This document shows, piece after piece, positions 1 to 6,217 of a DNA stretch of 9,132 nucleotides. The stretch spans positions 1 to 9,132 of the forward strand of contig WRCJ01000061.1 in NCBI GenBank assembly GCA_009784085.1, read 5' to 3'. The position numbers and the translations under genes are program-made. This DNA is from Oscillospiraceae bacterium. GTDB taxonomy: Bacteria > Bacillota > Clostridia > Oscillospirales > UBA929. The notes below the pieces were generated by a model. It ran no database searches, was not told where the DNA came from, and worked only from the letters and a program-made list of their open reading frames with translations. The first letter of the stretch is position 1. The number at the start of each line of letters is the position of its first letter.

Positions 1-134
1 AGCAGACGATCGTCTTTGTCGCCAAGATCCTGTCGGTCTTTTCGGCCCTCATCCTGTTTGGCCCCTGGATGCTCACCCGCCTGCAAGAATTCACCTTGCG
101 CGTATACGGGTATATCCTGACATTACTGCGATGA
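1..134 (+). CDS. fliQ: Flagellar export gate protein FliQ, C-terminal part (gene starts before the window)
   Basis: Only the last 43 codons are present, read from base 3 to the TGA at 132-134. FliQ is a small two-helix membrane protein (about 89 residues in the family) that stacks with FliP and FliR to form the core of the flagellar type III export channel. The visible part begins QTIVFVAKILSV and contains the family's hallmark LILFGPWML segment, the second transmembrane helix, closely matching the end of Bacillus FliQ (FGPWMLSTILDFT). The tail after it, LQEFTLRVYGYILTLLR, has normal length. Its stop overlaps the first possible fliR start (ATGA at 131-134), so the two genes are probably translationally coupled. 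Confidence 0.93.
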   Translation, partial: QTIVFVAKILSVFSALILFGPWMLTRLQEFTLRVYGYILTLLR

Positions 135-143
135 CTGCGATGA
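126..143 (+). repeat. Two perfect 9-bp tandem copies across the fliQ stop / fliR start
   Basis: CTGCGATGA occurs at 126-134 and again at 135-143. The first copy contains the fliQ stop (132-134) overlapping an ATG at 131. The second repeats the same ATGA arrangement nine bases on, giving a second in-frame stop for fliQ and a second in-frame ATG (140) for fliR. It looks like a small duplication of the coupling junction. Confidence 0.85.
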
Positions 144-943
144 CGGATATGGGTTTGGATATGGGCATGGGTCTGGATAATGTCATCCTCTGGGTGGCGC
201 AGTTCGCGCTCATCCTCATCCGCATGACGGGGCTGTTCCTGCTCTCGCCGGTTTGGGGCAGGGCCAATGTCCCCGCCCGGCTCAAGATAGGCTTTGCGGT
301 AGTCTTGACAGTTATCCTGATCAACTTCAACCCCCCCGGCGACGTGTTGCAAACCAGCCTGGCCGGCTATGCGCTACTCTGTATCGGCGAACTCATCGTC
401 GGCTTGACCCTGGGCTTTGTGACCACCATCTTTTTCGGCATTGTCTTCACCGCCGGGCAAATCATCGACATGCAAACCGGCTTCGGCATGGTCCAGGTGT
501 ACGATGTACAGCAAAACATCCAGATCCCCATCGTCGGCAACCTGCTCAACCTGATCATCCTGCTATGCGTGATACTATCCGGCGGGCATCTCAAACTGGT
601 GGAGATCCTCTTTCGCACCTTCGAGGCGTTGCCTGTCGGGCAATTGGTTTTGGACGAGCGTCTGCCCGCCGTCATGCTGGAAGGCTTTACGCGCACCTTT
701 GTGCTGGCGGTCCAGGTGGCCATGCCGGTCATCGCCTCCGGCTTGCTCGCCGAAATCTCTTTGGGCATCGTGGTGCGCACCGCGCCCCAGATGAACGTGT
801 TTGTCATCGGCATCCCCATCAAGATCATCATCGGCCTGGTCATGCTACTTCTCATCGTACCCATGTTCGTCAATATGACCGGCCCCATTTTCGACGAAAT
901 GTTCCAATTTATCGACAAAGCATTCCTCGCAATACAGCCGTAG
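131..943 (+). CDS. fliR: Flagellar export gate protein FliR
   Basis: FliR is the membrane protein that completes the FliP/FliQ/FliR export channel in the basal body. The product is 270 residues, close to the usual 255-265, and almost wholly hydrophobic with several predicted membrane segments. Family features include the N-terminal helix followed by SPVWGRANVPARLKIGFA (about residues 39-56), the GELIVGLTLGFVTTIFFGIVFTAGQIIDMQTGF block (about 86-118) and the C-terminal QMNVFVIGIPIKIIIGL segment. The start is uncertain: in-frame ATGs lie at 131, 140, 149, 161 and 167, and none has a strong ribosome binding site, so translation probably depends on coupling to fliQ. The extra N-terminus MTAMTDMGLDMGMGLD is not typical of the family and is repetitive (ATGGGTTTGGAT and ATGGGTCTGGAT at 149-160 and 167-178), so a later start such as 161 or 167 is possible. 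The family assignment is secure. Confidence 0.95.
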   Translation: MTAMTDMGLDMGMGLDNVILWVAQFALILIRMTGLFLLSPVWGRANVPARLKIGFAVVLTVILINFNPPGDVLQTSLAGYALLCIGELIVGLTLGFVTTIFFGIVFTAGQIIDMQTGFGMVQVYDVQQNIQIPIVGNLLNLIILLCVILSGGHLKLVEILFRTFEALPVGQLVLDERLPAVMLEGFTRTFVLAVQVAMPVIASGLLAEISLGIVVRTAPQMNVFVIGIPIKIIIGLVMLLLIVPMFVNMTGPIFDEMFQFIDKAFLAIQP

Positions 944-963
944 ATACGCCATTCATGGCGTAT
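944..963 (+). other. Perfect inverted repeat between fliR and flhB (mRNA hairpin)
   Basis: ATACGCCAT (944-952) and ATGGCGTAT (955-963) are exact reverse complements separated by TC. The repeat begins on the base after the fliR stop (941-943). In mRNA it would form a stem of about 8 bp with a 4-base loop. No U tract follows, so it is not a standard intrinsic terminator. An RNA processing, stability or translation-insulating role is inference. Confidence 0.7.
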
Positions 964-979
964 TCCATATGGCGAATTC
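955..979 (+). repeat. Imperfect 11-bp direct repeat, fliR-flhB spacer
   Basis: ATGGCGTATTC (955-965) recurs as ATGGCGAATTC (969-979), one mismatch in 11 with a 14-base period. The first copy is the right arm of the adjacent hairpin. The second shares its ATGGCG core, so it could compete weakly for the left arm. Confidence 0.6.
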
Positions 980-999
980 TATAACGAGGAGGGCGACCT

Positions 1000-2082
1000 T
1001 TGCCAGCGGGTTCTTCTGGGGAAAAGACAGAAAAGGCCACGCCCAAGAGACGAGAGGACGCGCGCAAGAAGGGGCAGGTGCTCAAAAGCACCGAGGTCAA
1101 CACCGCCGTCACGATGGCGGCTATGTTCGGGGCGTTGGCCCTGTTCGGGGCGGGCGTCGTGCGCGGCATCCTGGAACTGCTGACCTACTACCTCTCCACG
1201 CAACTGGATAGCGAGCTGACCGGATTGACCATCCCCGCCCTCATCAACGACGCGATCGGGCGCATGTTCGGCGCCATGTGGCCCCTGCTACTCGTCGCGG
1301 TGCTGGCGGGCGTAGCCGTCAACCTGCTCCAGGTGGGGTTCTTCGCCTCGGGGGAGCTCCTCCGGCCCAAATTCAGCAGGATCAGCCCCGCGAAGGGCTT
1401 GAAACGCATCTTTTCCCTGCGATCCATCGTCGAGATGCTCAAGGCCGTCCTCAAGATATCCATCGTCACCTATGTGGTGTATTCGGAATACATGGATCGC
1501 TTCGGGGCATTCCCCCATATGATGGCCTACGACGTGGCGACCTCCACCCAGGCTATCTTCGACATGTGCCTGTCCGTGGCCTTCAAGGCGGCGGCGGCCT
1601 TGGCGGCCATCGGGGTGGCCGACTATCTGTACCAGTGGTATGACTACGAGAAAAACCTGCGCATGACCAAGCAGGAGGTCAAAGACGAGTACAAGATGGT
1701 GGAAGGGGACCCGCAGATCAAAGGGAAAATCAAGCGGCGCCAGCGGGAAATGGCGGCCCTGCGCATGATGCAGGCGGTCCCCGAGGCGGATGTGGTCGTC
1801 ACGAACCCCACCCATTACGCGGTGGCCCTGAAATACGACGACAAGGCGTCCCCCGCGCCGGTGGTCATCGCCAAGGGGAAGGATCTCCTGGCCGGGCGCA
1901 TCAAAGAGCGCGCCCGCGAGGCGAAAGTGGAGATCGTGGAAAACAAGCCCGTGGCCCAGGCACTCTACCTGACGGTGGAGGTGGGCCGCCAGATCCCCGA
2001 GGAGCTCTACCAAGCGGTAGCGGAGATCCTAGCCTATGTATATAACCTGAGGAAACAGGGAGGTGCGGTGCCCTTTGCGTAA
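1000..2082 (+). CDS. flhB: Flagellar export switch protein FlhB
   Basis: FlhB is the membrane protein of the flagellar type III export apparatus that switches export from rod/hook to filament substrates. The product has 360 residues, the usual size. It opens with the basic family signature GEKTEKATPKRREDARKKGQV (about residues 7-27), has four membrane segments in the first 220 residues, and then a cytoplasmic domain. The autocleavage motif NPTH is intact at residues 269-272 within VVVTNPTHYAVALKY, so the normal split between N and P is expected. The start is TTG at 1000, chosen because GAGGAGGG (986-993) lies six bases upstream and the conserved N-terminus follows immediately. The gene is separated from fliR by a 56-base spacer with a hairpin. 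Its end overlaps the ribosome binding region of flhA. Confidence 0.97.
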   Translation: MPAGSSGEKTEKATPKRREDARKKGQVLKSTEVNTAVTMAAMFGALALFGAGVVRGILELLTYYLSTQLDSELTGLTIPALINDAIGRMFGAMWPLLLVAVLAGVAVNLLQVGFFASGELLRPKFSRISPAKGLKRIFSLRSIVEMLKAVLKISIVTYVVYSEYMDRFGAFPHMMAYDVATSTQAIFDMCLSVAFKAAAALAAIGVADYLYQWYDYEKNLRMTKQEVKDEYKMVEGDPQIKGKIKRRQREMAALRMMQAVPEADVVVTNPTHYAVALKYDDKASPAPVVIAKGKDLLAGRIKERAREAKVEIVENKPVAQALYLTVEVGRQIPEELYQAVAEILAYVYNLRKQGGAVPFA

Positions 2083-4117
2083 GGTTGGTTTCGGCGATAT
2101 CGCCGTCTCCCTGCTGATCGTCGTCGTGGTCTTGCTCATCATCATCCCGTTGCCTCCCGGCATGGTGGATGTCCTCATCACCATCAGTTTGGCGGCGGCC
2201 GTCATCATCCTGCTCATCGCCCTCGGCGCCCGGGAAACGCTGGACTTCTCCACCTTCCCCTCGCTACTGCTCATCACGACGATTTTCCGAATCGCCATCA
2301 GCATCTCCACCACCCGGCTTATCCTGGGCAATCGCGGCGACGCGGGCAATATGGTGCGCACCTTCGGCAACTATGTGGCCGGCGGGGATCTGGTCGTGGG
2401 CGTCGTCATCTTCCTCATCATCTTCCTGGTGCAATTCCTGGTCATTGTAAAAGGCTCCGAGCGCGTGGCCGAAGTGGCCGCCCGCTTCACGCTGGACGCC
2501 ATGCCCGGCAAGCAAATGGCCATCGACGCCGACCTGAACTCCGGCCTCATCGACGAGGGGGAGGCCAGGACCCGCCGCATCAAGATACAGCGCGAGGCGG
2601 ATTTCTATGGATCCATGGACGGCGCGTCCAAGTTCGTCAAGGGCGACGCCATCATGGGGATCATCATGACCTTGATCAATATCGTCGGCGGCATCCTCAT
2701 CGAGGTCATGTCGGGCGGCGACGCGGGGTCGGCGGTGCCTGTCTATGTCATCGCCACCATCGGCAACGGCTTGGCCAGCCAAGTCCCCGCCTTCCTGATC
2801 TCCACCGCCACCGGCATCATCGTCACCAAAGCCAACTCGGACTCCTCGATGGGCACGGATATGACCCGCCAGCTCTCCCAGCAACCGGCCGTCCTGATGA
2901 TGACCGGCGCGGTCGTTTTCGTCATCAGCCTACTACCGGGCATGCCGAAAGCCTTCATGTGGCTCATCGCCGCCTGCCTGCTGATCTTGGGCCTCATACA
3001 GCGTCGCCGCGCCGCCCAGCGCGAGGAACAACCCAGCCGGGAGGAAGAGGTGGAGCTGGCCGCCGAGGAGGTCAGGAAGCCGGAAAACGTCGTCACGCTA
3101 CTCTCGGTCGATCCCATCGAGCTGGAATTCGGCTACGGCATCATCCCCTTGGCCGACGCCTCCCAGGGCGGCGACCTGCTCGACCGGGTGGTCATGATCC
3201 GGCGCCAATGCGCGATCGACCTGGGGATGATCGTGCCGGTCATCCGCCTGCGGGACAATATCCAGTACGCCGCCTCCGAGTATGTGATCAAGATCAAAGG
3301 CAACGAGGTGGCCCAGGGATCGATTATGCTGGATCACTATCTCACGATGAACCCGGGGGACGTGACCGAGGAGATCGACGGCATCGATACGGTGGAGCCG
3401 GCCTTCGGGCTGTCGGCCAAATGGATTTCCGCCGCCGAGCGCGAGAAGGCCGAACTGCTGGGCTACACGCTGGTGGATCCCCCATCGGTCATCGCCACGC
3501 ACCTCACCGAGGTCCTGCGCCGGCACGCCGACGAACTCCTCAGCCGCCAGCAGGTGCAGGTGATCATCGACAACCTCCGGCAACAACAGCCGGCCCTTGT
3601 GGAGGAAGTGGTGCCCAAGCTGTTTTCGCTGGGCGAGTTGCAAAAGGTGCTGGGCAACCTGTTGCGCGAGGGTGTATCCATCCGGGATATGGCTACGATT
3701 TTGGAGGTCATGGGCGATTACGGCGCCACGACGCGGGATATCGACATGCTGACAGAATACGTGCGCCAAGGGCTCCGGCGGTCCATCACCAAGCGGTTCG
3801 TCCCCACCGGGGAGCTTCACGCGATAACGCTGGATCCCGAGCTGGAGCACACCATCCTGGAGAACATACGGCAGACCGAGCATGGCCGGTATGTGTCCCT
3901 GGAAAACAACGTGATCCAAAGGATCTTCGACAGCCTCAAGGCCGCGGCGCGACGCTTGGGCGACCTGGGGTTTACCTCGGTGGTCCTGACCGCGCCGGTC
4001 GTGCGGACGCATTTTAAGAGAATGACGGAAGGCATCGTCCCCGATCTGGTTGTGCTATCCTACAACGAGATCGAGCGGGACGTGAACATCCAGGTGGATG
4101 GGGTGGTGGGGCTTTGA
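2075..4117 (+). CDS. flhA: Flagellar export gate protein FlhA
   Basis: FlhA forms the nonameric export gate and the cytoplasmic docking ring for export chaperone-substrate complexes. The product is about 680 residues, typical of the family. The N-terminal half has multiple membrane helices starting at DIAVSLLIVVVV. The FHIPEP-family signature RVAEVAARFTLDAMPGKQM...IDAD (about residues 130-153) is complete, including the conserved aspartates. A charged linker with many E and R residues follows, then the cytoplasmic domain beginning about KPENVVTLLSVDPIELEFGYGIIPLAD. I prefer TTG at 2075 because GGAGGTG (2059-2065) is a perfect anti-16S match nine bases upstream. The alternative GTG at 2063 adds four residues and has weaker GAGGA at 2049-2053. 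Either start overlaps the flhB end (8 or 20 bases). The stop overlaps the flhF start by four bases. Confidence 0.97.
   Translation: MRKVGFGDIAVSLLIVVVVLLIIIPLPPGMVDVLITISLAAAVIILLIALGARETLDFSTFPSLLLITTIFRIAISISTTRLILGNRGDAGNMVRTFGNYVAGGDLVVGVVIFLIIFLVQFLVIVKGSERVAEVAARFTLDAMPGKQMAIDADLNSGLIDEGEARTRRIKIQREADFYGSMDGASKFVKGDAIMGIIMTLINIVGGILIEVMSGGDAGSAVPVYVIATIGNGLASQVPAFLISTATGIIVTKANSDSSMGTDMTRQLSQQPAVLMMTGAVVFVISLLPGMPKAFMWLIAACLLILGLIQRRRAAQREEQPSREEEVELAAEEVRKPENVVTLLSVDPIELEFGYGIIPLADASQGGDLLDRVVMIRRQCAIDLGMIVPVIRLRDNIQYAASEYVIKIKGNEVAQGSIMLDHYLTMNPGDVTEEIDGIDTVEPAFGLSAKWISAAEREKAELLGYTLVDPPSVIATHLTEVLRRHADELLSRQQVQVIIDNLRQQQPALVEEVVPKLFSLGELQKVLGNLLREGVSIRDMATILEVMGDYGATTRDIDMLTEYVRQGLRRSITKRFVPTGELHAITLDPELEHTILENIRQTEHGRYVSLENNVIQRIFDSLKAAARRLGDLGFTSVVLTAPVVRTHFKRMTEGIVPDLVVLSYNEIERDVNIQVDGVVGL
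2092..2105 (+). other. 14-bp perfect palindrome in the first codons of flhA
   Basis: CGGCGATATCGCCG reads the same on both strands and lies 17 bases after the preferred TTG start. In mRNA it can form a short GC-rich hairpin close to the initiation region. It encodes conserved residues (GDIA), so it may be a by-product of coding. Confidence 0.45.
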
Positions 4118-5388
4118 ACGTCAAGAGGTATATCGCGGAAGACGTAGCGGAGGCAATGAACAAGGTGCGCGACGAGCTGGGGAGCGACGCCTACCTGCTC
4201 AACACGCGCAAGATCCGCCGACCCGGGTTCGCGGGCTTGTTCCGCCATCCGCTGGTCGAGGTGGTGGCCGCCTACGATGCCCCACCCGCGCCCGCGCCCG
4301 CGCCGGTACCCACGGCGCCGGTGCCGATGCCGGCGACGCCCTCCCCCTCCCTGTTTCCACCTACACCGTTGTCGGTCTCACCGCCCCCCCAGGTGCCCCA
4401 GGTACCCCAGGTACACCTGTACCCGCACCCCCCCTACCCCCCTCAGTCCCCCCTGGTTCCCCAGTACGCACCGGGTCCGGACGCGGATAAAATCCTGCGC
4501 ATGGAAAACAAACTCGACAGCATCTCGGCCTCGCTGGGCGCCATCGTCAACAAGATACAGAACCAGGACGGCGATTCGAAGGACGGCGGCTTGCCAGGAA
4601 GCTTCCCCTTCGAGGTCGAGCGTTTGCTCCTATCGTTGCGGAACAACGAGGTACACGAGGAATTCATCGGCAAGATCGGCCGCGAGGTGAGCGAGGTGCT
4701 GGCCCGGGAAGAGGCCGACCCGGCGGACGTGATGGAGCAGATCATCCGCCAGATCTTGGGCGAGCCGTCGCCCATACGCCTGAAAAAATACAAGCGCACC
4801 GTAGCCGTCTTTCTCGGACCGACCGGCGTGGGCAAGACCACGACGGTGGCCAAGCTGGCCGCCATCTACGCGCACAAGCATCACGCCCGCGTCGGGGTTA
4901 TCACGGCGGACACCTCCCGGCAGGCGGCGGTGGAACAGATGCGGATCTACGCCGAAATCCTGCAAGTCCCCCTCTCGGTGGTCTACGACATGAAGGATAT
5001 GAAAAACACGTTGCGGGAACATGGGCAATGCGACGTGGTGTTCATCGACACGGCGGGCAAAAGCCCAAACGACAAGGCCACGACCGCCGAGGTGCAAAAC
5101 TTAATCCGGGAATCGGAAGCCGACGAGGCGCATTTGGTGCTCAGCGCCACCACCAGCTTCGCGGGATGCCTGAACATCCTGGGCGCCTATTCGTTCCTCA
5201 AGGACTTCAAGCTGTTGTTCTCCAAGTTGGACGAGACGCCCACGTACGGCGCCATGCTCAACGTGAGGTTCCTCTCGGATAGCGCCATCTCCTTTGTCAC
5301 CGACGGCCAGAATGTGCCGGACGATTTAGCGGTCATGGATCCCGGGGTCATCGCCCGGCGGCTGATGGGGGTTCCCGCGGCGAAATGA
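4114..5388 (+). CDS. flhF: Flagellar SRP-like GTPase FlhF
   Basis: FlhF is the third SRP-family GTPase; it dimerises at the membrane and directs flagellar position, number or assembly. The product is 424 residues, longer than the usual 360-390. Residues 1-54 (MNVKRYIAEDVAEAMNKVRDELG...) match the family N-terminus. Residues 55-122 are a proline/alanine/valine-rich linker, followed by a short helical region and the NG domain. GTPase motifs are visible: P-loop GPTGVGKTT (235-243), insertion-box DTSRQAAVEQ with catalytic-type D266, R269 and Q275, G3 DTAGK (312-316), G4 SKLDE (370-374) and closing VTDGQNVPDDL. G3 ends in K where SRP GTPases usually have R, and G4 begins with S rather than T. The start is TTG at 4114, overlapping the flhA stop, with a G-rich GGTGGTGGGG tract upstream. 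The partner gene flhG does not follow. Confidence 0.96.
   Translation: MNVKRYIAEDVAEAMNKVRDELGSDAYLLNTRKIRRPGFAGLFRHPLVEVVAAYDAPPAPAPAPVPTAPVPMPATPSPSLFPPTPLSVSPPPQVPQVPQVHLYPHPPYPPQSPLVPQYAPGPDADKILRMENKLDSISASLGAIVNKIQNQDGDSKDGGLPGSFPFEVERLLLSLRNNEVHEEFIGKIGREVSEVLAREEADPADVMEQIIRQILGEPSPIRLKKYKRTVAVFLGPTGVGKTTTVAKLAAIYAHKHHARVGVITADTSRQAAVEQMRIYAEILQVPLSVVYDMKDMKNTLREHGQCDVVFIDTAGKSPNDKATTAEVQNLIRESEADEAHLVLSATTSFAGCLNILGAYSFLKDFKLLFSKLDETPTYGAMLNVRFLSDSAISFVTDGQNVPDDLAVMDPGVIARRLMGVPAAK
4390..4416 (+). repeat. Three 9-bp tandem units in the FlhF proline-rich linker
   Basis: CAGGTGCCC, CAGGTACCC and CAGGTACAC follow one another and encode QVP-QVP-QVH (residues 93-101 of FlhF). Just upstream, about 4280-4305, a CCCGCG hexamer repeat encodes PAPAPAPAP. 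Both look like slippage-driven expansion of a flexible linker. Confidence 0.75.
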
Positions 5389-5429
5389 CGCGATAGGCGA
5401 AACGACGCAATCGGCGAAACGACGCGATA
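5379..5429 (+). repeat. Three 17-bp tandem copies starting at the end of flhF
   Basis: Copies lie at 5379-5395 (GGCGAAATGACGCGATA), 5396-5412 (GGCGAAACGACGCAATC) and 5413-5429 (GGCGAAACGACGCGATA). Copies 1 and 3 differ at one base. The flhF stop TGA (5386-5388) is inside copy 1; the same position reads CGA in copies 2 and 3. The array fills most of the 59-base spacer and ends just before the ribosome binding site of the PilZ gene. Confidence 0.9.
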
Positions 5430-5447
5430 GTTAGGGGGTACGCAAAA

Positions 5448-6149
5448 ATGGAACATGATCTCGCGCTGGGGGAGCGGCTGGAAATCACGATAGGCGGCCG
5501 CGGCTGTATCAGCGACGTGCAGGGGGTCTCGACGCGGGGGAACCCGGTGATCTCCCTGCCCATGTACCGCATCACGACGGTCCCGCTCAAGGGCGGGGAG
5601 ACGCTACAGATCTCGTACTTCCGCGAGAACGGGATCTACTCCTTCCTGGCCAAGGTATTGCGGCGCATGCACGACGGCGCCCTGGAACTGCTGGAGATCG
5701 AGATCAAGTCGCCCACCAGCCACCACCAGCGGCGGGAGTCCATCCGCGTGGACATGGCCGTCCCCCTGGATGTCCGGCTGATAGCCCTGCCCGAGCACAT
5801 CCTACAGCACTCCAACGACGAGATCCTGCGCCTGCTGTGCGACGCGCGCTTTGCGGGGATCCCCAGGCCGCCCATCGAAGGCGAGGAAATATACAGGTGC
5901 CAGACCCTTGACCTATCCAGCGGCGGCGCCCGCTTCATGTCCCAGCAGAAGTGGAAGAGGGGATCGTTGCTGGAATGCACGTTCCATTTGGAGGGGCGCG
6001 AAGATATCTCCGCGGACGGGCAGATCCTCCGCGCCGAGCAGTATGTCGGGCGCGTCACCAACTGGCAGGTCGGCGTCCAATTCGTCAACGTGGACGAGCG
6101 CATCCGCCGCCGCTTCATCAAATACATCCAGGATCAAATGGCAGGATGA
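5448..6149 (+). CDS. YcgR-type flagellar brake protein with PilZ domain (c-di-GMP effector)
   Basis: The product is 233 residues with the YcgR layout: an N-terminal beta-rich domain (about 1-90, including PVISLPMYRITTVPLKGGETLQISYF) and a C-terminal PilZ domain. Both c-di-GMP-binding motifs are present: RRESIR at residues 95-100 (RxxxR) and DLSSGG at 155-160 (D/NxSxxG). In characterised relatives (YcgR; DgrA/YpfA of Bacillus) c-di-GMP binding lets the protein act on the flagellar motor and slow motility; that role here is inferred from family and operon context. About 54 residues separate the two motifs, more than I expect for a plain PilZ domain; the extra stretch (about 112-145) contains PEHILQHSNDEILRLLCDARFAGIPRPPIEG. 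The ATG at 5448 has TAGGGGGT (5432-5439) eight bases upstream. It sits where flhG normally lies in related operons. Confidence 0.9.
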   Translation: MEHDLALGERLEITIGGRGCISDVQGVSTRGNPVISLPMYRITTVPLKGGETLQISYFRENGIYSFLAKVLRRMHDGALELLEIEIKSPTSHHQRRESIRVDMAVPLDVRLIALPEHILQHSNDEILRLLCDARFAGIPRPPIEGEEIYRCQTLDLSSGGARFMSQQKWKRGSLLECTFHLEGREDISADGQILRAEQYVGRVTNWQVGVQFVNVDERIRRRFIKYIQDQMAG

Positions 6150-6182
6150 CCGATGCAGGATAATCGATGCAGGATGCATCGG
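6141..6182 (+). repeat. Three 14-bp tandem copies starting at the end of the PilZ gene, with a small palindrome
   Basis: Copies are 6141-6154 (GCAGGATGACCGAT), 6155-6168 (GCAGGATAATCGAT) and 6169-6182 (GCAGGATGCATCGG). The PilZ stop TGA (6147-6149) lies in copy 1. CGATGC (6165-6170) and GCATCG (6176-6181) form a 6-bp inverted repeat around AGGAT. No T tract follows, so it is not a standard terminator. The array lies upstream of the sigD ribosome binding site. Confidence 0.8.
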
Positions 6183-6217
6183 TATTGGATTGGCAAATGG
6201 GTAACGGAGGTTTGAAC

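Noticed and set aside
2092..2105. Palindrome in early flhA as a repressor operator
   Set aside because: It lies within conserved coding sequence with no promoter nearby. It is kept only as a possible mRNA hairpin.
3098..4012. Long open frame on the minus strand (304 codons) opposite flhA, with similar ones opposite flhB, flhF and sigD
   Set aside because: These are expected in GC-rich DNA with strong third-position bias. The products are His/Arg/Gly-rich without recognisable domains, and the plus-strand genes are certain.
2959..4017. Plus-strand open frame of 352 codons inside flhA
   Set aside because: It is an out-of-frame shadow with an Arg/Gly/Pro-rich product of low complexity, wholly inside a conserved flhA coding region.
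6165..6181. Small palindrome before sigD as a terminator ending the export operon
   Set aside because: The stem is only six base pairs, with no T tract. No promoter was seen between it and sigD.
5379..6182. Repeat arrays as CRISPR or integration sites
   Set aside because: The units are 14-17 bp with no unique spacers, no integrase or cas gene is nearby, and the two arrays have different sequences.
6167..6217. Upstream ATG at 6167 as the sigD start
   Set aside because: It would add 17 residues encoded by tandem-repeat and spacer DNA, lacks a ribosome site, and the ATG at 6218 has a strong one with a normal SigD N-terminus.
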